64,000 nt of DNA from Metaphire vulgaris (GCA_018105865.1 CM030834.1:5005257-5069256); one strand, 5' to 3'. Shown: positions 45,104 through 56,390, counted from the first letter of the stretch. Numbers and translations are program-made. The notes: generated by a model from the letters alone, not told the origin.

Positions 45104-46443
45104 CATGGCTGTCTTAAGGCCTTCGTAGGCCATAGGCACTCTCATATTCGTAGGCCTTCCTCAACTTAAACCTCCAAGTTGCCAACTATGCAGCCAACTG
45201 TAGATAATGGATTAAACTTTAAAGTTAAACTTTCGTTATTTCCTGATAATGATATAGGAATTCACCTCACCAGTTTTATGCCAATTACAAGGAGATTCAA
45301 CAGGCACTGTACAGTATGATGTAACTGGAAGCGAATGTCAACCACCGGCATCTGTTCATGAAGCGAAGTCTCTACCGGTACTTAAAAAGTTGGATCATTT
45401 TTAGGCAGTGTTAATATGTGTGATTGGAAAGATTTACCGGTACTCCAAAAATTGATATTGTCAATAAAGCTCTACAGGAGCCGGAATTGAGTTGAGTACC
45501 ATCATCAAGTTGTATGACAGTCTTATACATAATTTTCATGATACATGCAATAACTTTGAAATGTATGAAGGTATGGCAAAGGGTCTTGACACAATCGGAT
45601 TACAAAGAATGTACACAATGCAAGTGAGTTTGACACCGATTTGATGATTAAGTTGTGGGTAATACTGATCCAGTTTAAGTATGAGTGCTAATGATAAATT
45701 TTGTACTCAGTCTTTCTATATGACTGTAGACAAACTTGTTACTGAAATGGGAATATGGCGAGTACCGGTAGCTTACCTGACACTACATGAAAGGTTCAAC
45801 TTCCTTCTGACAGATCTCTGTCAACTGATGAAACAGTTTCTAAAGCCAAGGCACTAATTATGATGTATCCATCAGATCTGGAAGAGGCATTCACCCGTAC
45901 TGATGAGTTTCTTCTATTTTCACAAATATTTGGTGAGATTAAAAGTGTGGCTGAAATGCTTAGGCACAAGTAGAGAATAGGATGGTGACAAGTTTTCCAA
46001 ATGTGAATATTGCTTTCCAAATCTACCTTTCAATTTTTGGAACAAGTTGTGAAGGTGAACGTTCATTTTCCAAATTGACACTTATAAAAACTTATCTTCA
46101 GTCAACAATGGGACAAACACGACTATTCTTCCTGGCACTACTTTCGATCAAAAAGGACTTGATGCGGAAATGACATTTGAGGACGTCATAAGTGACTTTG
46201 CTAATACAAAGACCTGAAAAGTTTATATATCGTAACACTGCTCAAGTGCTCATATTAATAGATATTACACTGTTTGTGACTGCTATAGAGTTAAACATTA
46301 TTAAATTTCTACCTGCAAGACTGCAATTTCTGCCATATTTGTACTCCATTCGTGTTTTCCTTACACATCTGACTTTGTAGGCCCTGAAAAAGCAGAGGCC
46401 CTGGGCACAGTTCTCACTTTGCCCAGTGGATAAAACGGCCCTG
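45104..46443. mobile_element. hAT element with transposase remnant
   Basis: The ends CATGGCTGTCTTAAGGCC and, inverted, CAGGGCCGTTTTATCC are similar, with a perfect 8-bp duplication AGGGTGCG (45096-45103, 46444-46451). It encloses a decayed plus-strand transposase ending in an hATC domain (45982-46173). Confidence 0.85.
45250..46173 (+). pseudogene. hAT transposase remnant (hATC at C-terminus)
   Basis: Scattered plus frames (HDTCNNFEMYEGMAKGLD and others) lead to TSFPNVNIAFQIYLSIFGTS, then CEGERSFSKLTLIKTYLQST and LALLSIKKDLM. This is the hAT dimerisation region of ZMYM-like transposases (FPN..IA..I.L..P.S.A..ERSFSKL..IK..LRSTM). Upstream catalytic blocks are too broken to identify. Confidence 0.72.
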
Positions 46444-46451
46444 AGGGTGCG

Positions 46452-47128
46452 TTCGCAATTTCAGTTAGCTGAATACTTTAGTTCATCTACTATGCTATAC
46501 CTTTGAAAATTCAGAATTGTTATTTATTTCGATTTTCTGAAGAATTTGTAAATGCTAGATTTTTATTAAAGTGTAAAAAGGTTGTGAAATTGGCAGTTGT
46601 GTGCTATTTTTCTGTACTCTTATTTTTCCAGACATTGTATTGTGCAGATAGACCCTCTTTCATTTTCTGGATGCTAGTTGCAATTTCTGGACAGTCCAGA
46701 AGGAATCCGGACGGTTGGCAACCCTAATAGAAACCGGCTTGTTGTCAAGACTCAATTGTTCAAGACCCAGACTAAGACCAAGATTTGAATGTCCAAGACC
46801 CAGACCAAGACTCAAGTCTCAAAACCAAAATCCTGATTTAAAGTACCTTATATGCAGATAAAACCTCTGCAGCCATATAGTAGTGCAGGGATTCTGCCAT
46901 CTGTGCACCAAGATGTTGGAAACAGGGGAATAGCCAGAAGATGAGGTGACCAATATTCATTCCTATTGCAAATGTCAAAGGAACAACAGACTGTGAGGAA
47001 CACAGAATTATAGTTCATCAGTCATGCCAGTACAGTACAGTCATGCCAGTACTGAGGATCTCACTAAATAGGCTGCAAAGACATGCAGAAACTGAGCTGA
47101 TAGATTTGCGGATGGGTTTTAGGAAGGT
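46452..47128. other. Stretch without a recognised gene
   Basis: AT-rich sequence. It contains a short tract of AAGACCCAGACC/CAAGACC words (46755-46830) related to the 38110-39444 element. No exon with FN3 or Ig features was found. Confidence 0.4.
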
Positions 47129-47412
47129 GCGGGAAGTTAGCAGAGTGGTAACAACACTGAACAATGGAACAGAAGGTTGTGGGTTCAATCTCTGCAGGAG
47201 CCCTACAGTCGACTCAGCCTTACTCTCTAGAGGGCGGTGGTAAACTGAGGAACAGCGTTAAGCTGCGAAGGTAAAATGTAGGTCTGAGGAAAGTAATGGC
47301 AACCTACCCCAGATTAATGGCTAATGCCACCTACTTCACTGATTGGCCAGACTGGAGATAAGCGCTGGAACCCAACGATCAGACTTGAGTACGGGATCTA
47401 CCTTTACCTGTA
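47129..47412 (+). repeat. tRNA-derived SINE (plus copy)
   Basis: The head GGGAAGTTAGCAGAGTGGT contains the polymerase III A-box TAGCAGAGTGG. The B-box region GGTTCAATCTC follows. The body CTAGAGGGCGGTGGTAAACT, AACAGCGTTAAGCTGCGAAG, GGCAACCTACCCCAG is shared with the minus copy at 23012-23299. Length about 285 bp. Confidence 0.82.
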
Positions 47413-47459
47413 GGAAGGGAGTTGGCACGATGGATCAAATGTTCAATTTGCAAGTGGTA

Positions 47460-47860
47460 ATGGAGAGAGCTTGAGAGACATCATCACCATGTCACATGGC
47501 TTTCATTGACTACACAAAAATATTTGATTCAGTACAACATACAAAGCTATGAAAAATACTCGAGGGACTGAGTTTCTGCCCAGCTACAGTTGACCTAATT
47601 CAAAAGCTATACAAGGGACAACAAGCAACTGTAGGAGTGGGCAAAGACATGACAGGCTGGTTATGATTGGTAGAGGCATCTAACAGGGTTGTTTCATCTC
47701 CCCCATGTCATTCAATTGCTACTCAGAACATACAATGAGATGCTCGGTAGATGATCTGCCAGATACTGGAATCACCATCAGTGGATGCATGATCCTCAAC
47801 CTGAGATACGCCGATGATATTGTTCTGATTACAACTTTGCCAAATGTTCAATAGCATCGG
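47460..47860 (+). pseudogene. RTE-like LINE RT fragment
   Basis: Plus text over frame breaks: FIDYTKIFDSVQHTKL (motif A, D-x-x-x-x-F-D), LIQKLYKGQQATVGV, GCFISPMSFN and ILNLRYADDIVLITTLPN (motif C with intact YADD). It is a short, old fragment upstream of the L1-like exons and in the same orientation. Confidence 0.65.
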
Positions 47861-48349
47861 GGTAGCAATGTTTCTAGTATCCAATAGGTGAATATTCATT
47901 GTGACCTTCTGGACTGTAGCATCTAGTAAATTATGTATCAATGGGAAGAATGTAATTCAGGAAGTAAATGTGAGGAAACAAGATGATTGGCAAATTGACA
48001 AGAAACCAGATGTTATGGTAATTTCAATAGTACTGACAAGTTTGAATAGCGGCCTCTGCATGATTTTGCACCACATCAGCTGGGACTAGATCAGATTTCT
48101 TGAGTTATGGAGTGTATCTTGATTTTTAAATTGAATGTAGAGGTAGGATTTCGTTCTCAGTTACAGGTCCACAGAATTACAAATAATAAGTAACTGCTAT
48201 AATGCATAATTTACATTGTGGACCAAGCAGTTCATATATTCATTCCAAATAAATTTTAGTATTTTATTGGCTATTTTATTGCTTTATTAAATCAGTTTTT
48301 ATTATTTTAGTCCTGTTTATAAATCTGTGATTCTGTATATTAAATCTAG

Positions 48350-48602
48350 ATTCATTTCTGGAAATCTGACGATCCAGAAAATCATCGAGTTGAAGTTGAA
48401 ATCGTTAACACGTGGATTCCGTGTCATAATTTGACGAATCAGCGATTCAGGCGATATACGAGTGAAACATCAGAGCATTTGGTCAAAGGTCACACCAATC
48501 TGCTTTGGCCGTACTCACACATTACTGCTGGCGTTCTTGTTCTAAATGCCGGTAAAAAGGGTCGGATGAGTGATACGATAACATTTGAGACGCCAGAATC
48601 AG
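48350..48602 (+). CDS. L1-family cell adhesion molecule, FN3 exon 1 of 4
   Basis: The acceptor TTAAATCTAG precedes ATTCATTTCTGG and the donor is GAATCAG|GTTGGC. The exon is 253 bp, phase 0 in and phase 1 out. The translation IHFWKSDDPENHRVEVEIVN, then LVKGHTNLLWPYSHITAGVL and SDTITFETPES, has the C-C' strands, the 'L.PYS.Y...V...N..G' core and the TPE linker of a fibronectin type III domain. It resembles the penultimate FN3 repeats of L1CAM/NrCAM/neuroglian (GLRPYSSYHLEVQAFNGRG..FSTPEGVP). These are type I membrane receptors linking neurons or septate-junction cells to ankyrin. Confidence 0.82.
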
Positions 48603-48793
48603 GTTGGCATCAGTCTTCTTCTAATTTGATTATTAGAATTAATTGCATTGTTACTAGTAGGTTTTAATTGTAGATCGTTAAGTGATTGCAATGTCCTAGA
48701 GACTGTGTAATAATAAATATGTTGTAACTAAATGTTGCCACTTCAGACATTGATTTAACAGTGCATGGATTTCAGAAAATCATTCATTTCAAT

Positions 48794-50079
48794 CAGCGGT
48801 TCTCAAACTTTTTAAGATTTCTTGCATGGTGGTCTCTTATAAATTTTTTTGATGGCTCGTGGACCTTATAGAATTTGAATTTTAAATTACCTATAATTAA
48901 CACATAGGCTACTTGTTTTGTAAATCAATTGTTTAACTCTTTGGCGGCTATGTTGTTTTCACAGAATTTACCCCTCAACAGTTTCCAGAAATATTTTAAA
49001 TCAAATATCACAGCAATATTGACAATGTATATCTCAATGGAAAGGGTTTTTGATTATCTACAAGAATATGAAAAGAAACATGTAAAATTTACAATTACAT
49101 TCTTCATATTTCATGGGAATAAATAAAAATGTAAAAATTAAAAATTAAAATTGACTTTTAAGTTCATCAAAATTTGCCAGCAACAACACAGTGTAAGTCA
49201 GCTATCAGAAACATGTACACATATGTTATAAACATTTTAAAATTATATATAGATGTATAAGTGTCATATTTTATTTTACAGAGGATTTTGTATGAATGTT
49301 CTCAAAGCAATTATAACACATGTATTTTTGGGACTTTTTCAAAAGCTGCTAAAAAAAGTTTTTAGCAACAAGACATTAGTGGCAAACTATCTGAAACGTG
49401 TAGACGTATGTAATAGACATTAGAAATTATGTAAAATGTGATATTTTTAGTTTAGAAAGGATCTTGTGTGAAAGATGTTGAAGCAATTATGACATATATA
49501 TATATTTGACACATGTCACATAGGTTCAAAGACTTGGTTTTTAATATTTTCCAGCAGAATTTGTTCGTTTTAGTTGTCATCGCACCTGGAAATACCCATG
49601 TCATCAAACTTACCATTTTCAATCGCTTCCAAAACTTCTTTAGTTGAATAAAACTTCTGCCCCTGTGTATAGAAGGGTATTTAAAATTTAAATGCCAGAA
49701 GGATCATAAATCTTGACTGCAAATCGACATATTTTTTGCAGTCAAAATCGCGAAATAAACGGTTTTTTTTCGCAAGTTTTAAAAGCTAAAGCATGTTGGC
49801 TTTCGTTAGAATAGCCCTAAATCCTAAATATAGCGGTTTATATTTAGAAATGGGTGCGCATTTCATATACGGTCTTTATCGACCGCATTCGCCGCTGAAG
49901 AGTTAATCAAAATGCGAATTTTCATCATCAAATTTAAATTCAAGTGGAATCTGTACTCTTAGAGCCATCAGTGTGCTTTGTGTTGGTGAGATATCTTGAG
50001 AAAGTAATCCCTTTACGGTCCCCCTGAAACCGCTTGGTGGTCCACTATGGAACCATGGACCCCAGTTTGAGAACCACTG
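48794..50079. mobile_element. hAT MITE (CAGCGGTTCTCAAAC ends) hosting a TTAA element
   Basis: The ends CAGCGGTTCTCAAACTTT and CAGTTTGAGAACCACTG are inverted. The 8-bp flanks ATTTCAAT and ATTTAAAC match at 6 of 8, so this is an older insertion. Inside sits the TTAA element 48937-49902. It is related in its ends to 4069-4329 and lies in the first L1-like intron. Confidence 0.78.
48937..49902. mobile_element. piggyBac-like TTAA element (nested)
   Basis: The ends CTCTTTGGCGGC and GCCGCTGAAGAG are inverted, with TTAA on both sides (48933-48936, 49903-49906). It is noncoding apart from a 65-codon frame shared with the 29326 copy. Relatives at 29326-29770 (with an internally inverted segment) and 35100-35410. 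Confidence 0.82.
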
Positions 50080-50290
50080 ATTTAAACAGCCATAGCATTT
50101 GGGGCATATTACCTTTAACAGAATTAACCCATAGCAGACATTGTGATGGTTGAAACCTTGCACGTAATAATTGTACTGAATGAGTCTGAAATGCACGCAA
50201 TTACTGTAAGGTCCTTTATTTCTTTATGTTTTGTTGGTTTTTCTGTAAAAATTTTGTAGCAGTACTGTTAACCAAATTCATTTCATTTAG

Positions 50291-50408
50291 TTCCTAGCAT
50301 GGTTCAAAATTTCCGTGCAGTTGAAAGGATCTCATCATATTAAACTAACATGGAACAAACCTGCTCAACCAATGCAGAATTTTCGCTATGAAATTGAATA
50401 CAGAAAAG
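50291..50408 (+). CDS. L1-family FN3 exon 2 of 4, with a single-base frameshift
   Basis: The acceptor TTTCATTTAG is followed by TTCCTAGC; the donor is AGAAAAG|GTGTGA. Joined to the previous exon it reads VPSMVQNFRAVE, then breaks. One base further the frame continues GSHHIKLTWNKPAQPMQNFR and YEIEYRK. This is the A-B-C part of an FN3 domain with its conserved W and Y-x-Y. The exon is 118 bp, although both neighbours require a multiple of three, so there is one extra base, most simply in GAAAGG near 50333. It is probably a sequence error; a real null allele or pseudogene is the alternative. Confidence 0.78.
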
Positions 50409-50544
50409 GTGTGAAATATTAATGAATTTAATTGTTTTATCTTAGAGACCATTAGTGTGAAATTTCAGCTCTTGCATACAAAATATGGCTTAATGGCAAC
50501 ATTTCCATGAAAACTGGAGCTGATGGAGGTAATTGTGATGTAGC

Positions 50545-51120
50545 CAGTGTTGTGCAGTTACTTTTCAAAAGTAGTTAGTTACTGATTACTGATTACTTAG
50601 CATCAAAAGTAATCTATTACAGTAATTAGTTACTCACATCACAAAAGTAATCTATTACTGATTACTATTACTTCATCAAAGTAATTAACTACTTTTAAGG
50701 ATTACTTCAAATAAACTCAGCACAGTTATGGCTGATGTAATCATTGCATCTATAATGGATGGAAAACATTGTACCAACAAAATTTTACATGAAAATTGAT
50801 TTTTTAAAATGCCAAAGTGCATTCATAACAGAAAAATATTTCAATTTATTCAATAATCAGTCACTGTTCTATTATTGATATAAACTGATCGTTTCACAAG
50901 AGTCTAGTCACCCTATTAGACCTGTTCAGACAACTGAAATAAACTGCAAAAAACTTTTTAATTCTTGTATTACCTCTGTGCAATAAATCACTCAATTTAA
51001 GAATAATTAATAATTTCTTGAAAAGCCAAATATAGGTCCATGGAGACAACGCGGCACTGTTTCTGGTCAATTCCCAAAATTGACATAGTGCAACTTTATT
51101 AGTTTAATATATAATAAAAC

Positions 51121-51163
<43 letters not shown>

Positions 51164-52134
51164 AGCGCCCCGGCCGGATTTTTCACCACGTTTAGAACAG
51201 CGTCCCCAGCTCAAGTCTGAAAAATTTAATATTTATGCTGATTTTTGAGCATGTGTGGTAGATACTGTGCTGCAAAAGTTACTGCACTATAAAATCTGTT
51301 TCTGTGTATGTATGAGCGTGTATCCCAGAGGTGTCTATCTCTGGTGTAACCAAGCGCGGACTGATACCGTGGTACTTCGGTTAGTTTGCAGATGGACACT
51401 TCGGGGCGCCCGTTCCAACATCTACCATACAAAGACTTCCCGGCTCTGCTACCGTCTGCCTTAGTATTTATATATCTACGTGTGTGTGTGTGTGCGTGTG
51501 TGTGTGTGTAGAACTGAAGCACTATACGGAATACGAGTCTATATCTGCTAACTAATATTACGCAAATCGTCAATCGAATCGTTACGCACTATATGCTTAC
51601 TGTATTTCACAAACCTCCGAGTGTTTCTTCAAATTAGACGTACTGTTGCACGATGTACTCAACACTTTATTTAGCGGTTGGCACATCTTACACCTCACAC
51701 TCATATTCTTTTCATTGTTATTCAACTTTTAAAAAAATTTTAAATCGCACATTGTCCACTGACCGTCATTGTTATTCTATGAATGATCTCTATGACTCTG
51801 AGCATGACTATCATAGACATAGTATAACTTATAAAAATAGCTAGACTGGCCAGCCTTGGCCAAGTGCCAAAGTGGCGATAATTAATATCAAATCTAGTTA
51901 AAATTTGTAAAATGACTATGTAAAATTTGTATATGGTGTCTGCCTGCGTTGTCCATCGGTATTGGAGTAACGCTTTTATTAGCGTTACTTTGCGTTGCCG
52001 TTACCCCTTGAAAGTAATCCGTTACTGTAACGCGTTACTTTTCCAAAAAAGTAATTAGTTACAGTAATTAACTACTTTTTAAAAGTAATTAATTACAGTA
52101 ACGCGTTACAGTAACGCAGTAACGCACAACACTG
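50545..52134. mobile_element. hAT element built from AGTAATTAGTTACT words
   Basis: The ends CAGTGTTGTGCAGTTAC and GTAACGCACAACACTG are inverted, with a perfect 8-bp duplication GATGTAGC (50537-50544, 52135-52142). The terminal 150 bp on each side iterate AGTAATTAGTTAC/TTACTGATTACT. An (AAT)n tract (51121-51163) and GT repeat (51479-51510) lie inside; no transposase recognised. Lies in the second L1-like intron. Confidence 0.88.
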
Positions 52135-53084
52135 GATGTAGCTGACATGCATTTCTTTAGCTGGAAATGGGGAATTTTCTGTCCTCAGTCTACCAAACAG
52201 TGTGGAGCTGTACACTGCTGGTCTCTGATTAAGCTTTACTCTGCATTTCAACATTGATGGTGTTCATTCAGGCATATAAAATGACATTCATATTATGTCA
52301 CTTTGCATTGACTTTTTGCTCGCTCACAATGACTCAAACTGAAAACATTATTGAGTGTGAATGTGCAAAAGTTGCTGTAGAGATCTGTATTACAATAACT
52401 GAATAATTATTGTCCTTGTCACTAAGTTCAATTGTTTTATTACCAAGGCTGGTGAAAGACTTGTTGACTATTTCCACAAATAAGTTTCAGTTGGTTCCCG
52501 AAAACTCATAAGGACTGTTGAAGAAATAAACATAAGAAAAGATTGTCATGAAATTTTCGATAGTTTACCTGTCAGAGTTTTTGTTAATGACCTTTTACCT
52601 AGCATTAATATTTAAAAGAATTTTAGAATCTTAGAGTTAATTAATTACCTATCAGATTTATTTGTCATATTCTTCGTGAAACCGTAGTGCTTTTATCTGC
52701 ACTGGGTATAACATTTATATTATACAAATATTATAGAATCCCAAATGTAACTGGTATGCATAAATTTCAAACTGCCATATTTTTATTTAAATTCTCCTTT
52801 ACCATGAGTCTTTACATAGATAATTACTTCTCTAAATCCAACAGCACACACGAGATTATAGCAAGAATTGAAATAAAGTTCTGTTTTGTTCAATATTATA
52901 ATTTCTTCTTCAACTGAATAAGTTTTAAGGGCTCTGATGTCATTAGTCATTAGACTATATCACATTTTGCAATATTAAGTAGCATGATTGGAATGAATTT
53001 TGCTTTGAGCCAAGTCTGAGTACTGCAAATGATCTATATTTAGAGATGGAATTAGCTGTGGATCTTTCATTATAATTGTTTCAG

Positions 53085-53258
53085 CTCCACCAGCTATTGA
53101 TCAAGTAAATACTTTGAAAGTGACGAATCCTGAACAAATTCATAAAAAGATTCATTTGCTTCAGAATGAAACGGATTACATCTTCTACATTTACGCTCTC
53201 ACGAGCGTTGGTCGTGGTCCAGTCAATTACTACGAGGGATCTACTCTGCCTTCCTCAG
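53085..53258 (+). CDS. L1-family FN3 exon 3 of 4
   Basis: The acceptor ATTGTTTCAG is followed by CTCCACCAG; the donor is TCCTCAG|GTTTTC. The exon is 174 bp, phase 1 in and out. The translation APPAIDQVNTLKVTNPEQIH, then KIHLLQNETDYIFYIYALTS and VGRGPVNYYEGSTLPSS, supplies the E-F-G strands. NETDYIFYIYALTSVGRG is the FN3 'L.P.T.Y.f.i.A.T..G.G' core, and L1CAM has the equivalent ..LRYRFQLQATTKEGPGEAI. A possible N-glycosylation site is NET. A hAT insertion begins only 18 bp past the exon. Confidence 0.87.
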
Positions 53259-53276
53259 GTTTTCTTGAATTCACAT

Positions 53277-54091
53277 CAGACTTGGAGTTAAGGCCACAAC
53301 TTTCGAGGCCAAGGCGAGGCCAAGGACTTGTTACACAAGGCCAAGGCCATCGGGGCCAAGGCCGAGGACCAGAGGTTCGAGGCCAAGGACATCAGGTCTG
53401 AGGTCGAGGCCGAGGACCTCGCATATAGGCTTTTACACTACAAAGTTTGATTTTTGACAGTTGCTAAAGACAAATGATAGACTGAGACACCCAAGTTGGT
53501 ATGTTTTGGTTAACTGGCAAAGGATAGACCTGGCACTTCAACATATAAGCAAAATCTAAATCTTTGAAAGTGGCAAATATATTTCCAAAGTATATTGATG
53601 AAAATACTATAGAACCATATATTATCAACATCAACAGTACACAAAATGTCATTTTCAGTTATGCTACTACTAGCATAAATTCGATAAGTTTTTCAACAAA
53701 AGTTAAATGTTATGGCCGTTCGCACTAAATGTACTTGTTGCATTTCAGAAATACCGGTACTAAACAACAGGGGTTAAACGGAAGTCAGGATTAATAAATA
53801 AGTAAGAAGACTAAACTATGTGTTCAAGTATTATTCATCTTCTTGATAATGACAAGAGTGCTGAGGCACACTTCAAGCTGATAGTCGAACAGTGTCAATG
53901 CGTGATTTTCTTGTTTAATTCCATGGTGTGATGGCTTGGCCCCGAGTACAAGGCCAAGGACTTTACTCCCGAGGCCAAGGACATCAGGTCTGAGGCCAAG
54001 ACCAAGGACCTGTATGCCAAGCCAAGGCTAAGGACAGCGTCACTTCGCCTCGAAGCGCCTCAAGGCCACGACCTCGAGGACTCCAAGTCTG
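53277..54091. mobile_element. hAT element built from GAGGCCAAGG words, next to an exon
   Basis: The ends CAGACTTGGAGT and ACTCCAAGTCTG are inverted with a perfect 8-bp duplication ATTCACAT (53269-53276, 54092-54099). Both sub-ends iterate CGAGGCCAAGGAC (53300-53425 and 53940-54085). The duplication starts 11 bp after the FN3 exon's end, so the element sits almost on the splice donor. Confidence 0.88.
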
Positions 54092-54289
54092 ATTCACATA
54101 AAATATAATATGCAACAGTTTGTCTAAAAATTATTTTAGTTAGTAACTTATTTTGTCATGATGATTAGAAGTTACGAATTGTGTTGATCAGGAAATTTAG
54201 AATTGCTCCTCTTGAAAAAATGTTGCCCTGTGCATTTTTGTATAGATTTAACTATTTAAGTAGAGCTGGAGCTGTCTCTGTTGAATAAT

Positions 54290-55470
54290 TTTGGCATTTA
54301 TTCTGTAAATGATATTGATGAAGGATTACCATCCAAAATTTCCAAAGTAGCTAATGATGCAAAGATGTGCAGAAATATCAACTTTGATGATGTTGCTAAA
54401 ATTTACAGGAGGATCTAAGGAAATTGTTTTAGTGGTCTGTGGACTGGCAGATGCTTTTCAATATTGATAAATGTTCTGTAATGCATGTTGGGAAATCTAA
54501 TAATAGTAATGAATATGCATTAGGGGAAGGTTCTAGCCACCACAGAGGAAGAAAGATACTTGGAGGTAATCATCTATGGAAGTATGAATCCATCTCAACA
54601 ATGTATGGAAGCAGCAAAAAAGGGCAACCAAATGTTTGGTATTTTGAAAAGAGCAGCATTTTTAGTGAGTCGAGGCAAATAGGGCAATTGTAAAGCTATA
54701 CAGGACATTAGTAAGGCCTCATCTAGAATACTATGTTCAAGTATGGAGTCCATTTTTGAAAAAAAGATATAGAGCTTTTAGAAAAAGTGCAAAGACAAGC
54801 AACAAAGATGGTCAATGGATGCCTTATTTAAGCTACGAAAAAAGACTTCAATATTGTACAGTGGCATAGCCAAAATTTCCGGAAGCGGAGTTTTGGATTT
54901 TGGTTTTTGGTCGTGACCATATCAACTTTTGAAAAATCTTGACAAGAAAAAAACCGTTTTCATCTCCAGTTTTTTCCTGACAAGCAAAAGAAAGGTCCTT
55001 GCTTCTTAAAAACTGTTAATTTTACAATTCTACATTCTATGCCCACCAAGGGGGATTTTGACCCCAAAATTGTGCTAAAAAAATTAAAAATGCATGAAAA
55101 CTCATTAAAAATATTTTGTTTTCGGCAGCCAAGGGGGTTTTAACCTCCAACCCCCCCTTGGCTACGCCACAGATATTGTAGATTGACAACATTAGAAAGG
55201 ATGAGAGAGGGGTATTTTTTAGAAACACATAAAAATAATGACTGGGAAATTAGATGTGCCATATGGGCAATTTTTTATGCTGGCACACTATAACGGCACA
55301 AGGGGCTACAAATGCAAATTGCTTAAGCAGAAGATGGGGCCAAGAAAGAACAATTTTTAGTTCAAGGGTTGTGGACAAATGGAACAGTGTGGATAAAAAG
55401 GCAGTAACAGTTGAAACAGTAAATTTAAGGCTCAGTATTGGGACCTCTATTGTGTTTAATATACATCAAC
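54290..55470 (+). pseudogene. CR1-like LINE RT remnant, interrupted by a hAT MITE
   Basis: Plus text: SVDWQMLFNIDKCSVMHVGK (W.M.FN..KC.VMH.GK), then [24 protein letters not shown] and KVQRQATKMV. After the 54859-55172 MITE it resumes RLTTLERMREG, FLETHK and NGTVW. A start of another RT block (QGSVLGPLLCLIYINDIDD) follows at about 55430. Broken by stops. Confidence 0.72.
54859..55172. mobile_element. hAT MITE, CAGTGGCGTAGCC family
   Basis: The ends CAGTGGCATAGCCAA and TTGGCTACGCCACAG are inverted, with a perfect 8-bp duplication ATATTGTA (54851-54858, 55173-55180). The interrupted CR1 reading resumes on the far side. Confidence 0.9.
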
Positions 55471-56390
55471 GACATCGATGATTATTATTAAGAGCATTTC
55501 TAGAGCGCAAATAATCTCAAAGCAGCAAATGTGATGATGATGATGATGATGATATAATGTCAAAAATTTCAAAATTTGCCGATGACACAAAACTGGGTGG
55601 ACAGAGTAATAGCGAAGCAGAAGCAAAAATTTTACAACAAGACCTTAATAGACTATCCCAGTGGTTGGTCGGCAGATTGGCAAATGCTTTTTAATACAGG
55701 TAAATAAATGCTCTGTGATGCACATTGGGAAGAAGGGAACAGATCATGAATTTAAGTTATGTGGGAAGGGACTAAAAGTTACAAACGAGGAGAAAGATCT
55801 AGGGGTCATCATGCATAACAGTTTAAAGCCATCTAGGCAATGTACAGAGGCAGTTAAGGAGGCCAACAAAATTCTAGGCATGATCGATAGTGAGCGTAGA
55901 GAATGAAAGTGAGCGGAGAGAAGGATGTAATAATAAGACTTTACAAGACATTGGTACGCCCACATTTAGAGTATTGTGTTCAAGCATGGTGTCCATTCCT
56001 GAAGAAAGACATAGAGACCTTAGAAAGAGTATAACACAGAGCAACAAAGATGATCAAAGGATATCATAAACTAACATATGAGGAAAAGCTAAAACACTGT
56101 GGACTGACAACCATGGAAAAAAGGAGAGAGAGGGGGATTTGATTGAGACGTACAAAATACTAACAGAGTGGAAATGCCAAGAGAAAGGTTTTTTTACAAT
56201 GAAGCAGTATGATCGAACCAGAGGACACAGCATGAAACTGTTCAAGAAACGGGTTGGGAGACATAAACAGCATTTTTTAGTACAAAAGTGGTGGACAGAT
56301 GGAATGAACTGGATGAGAGGATAGTAATGGCTACAACTGTGAACGAGTTCAAAATAAACCTCAGTAGTTTAGGATATTAGATTGGACGGG
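55430..56390 (+). pseudogene. CR1-like LINE RT remnant with small insertion
   Basis: QGSVLGPLLCLIYINDIDDYY (motif B-C region) is followed by a 70-bp LINE-tail/(GAT)n insertion (55484-55556). Then come ISKFADDTKLGGQSNSEAEA (catalytic FADD intact), LNRLSQWLV, KCSVMHIGKKGTDHEFKLCG and EEKDLGVIMHNSLKPSRQCT. Later pieces include IETYKILTEWKC and NRTRGHSMKLFKKR. The order matches CR1-type reverse transcriptases; about six frame breaks. Confidence 0.78.

Noticed and set aside
52140..52230. Possible extra FN3 exon (GNGEFSVLSLPNSVELYTAG)
   Set aside because: The exons at 50291 and 53085 join in phase within one FN3 domain, leaving no room; a stop follows and there is no good donor.
53114..53401. 95-residue plus frame as a single exon
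   Set aside because: Only the part up to 53258 is FN3; beyond the donor it reads into the hAT GAGGCCAAGG array (RGQGLVTQGQG..).
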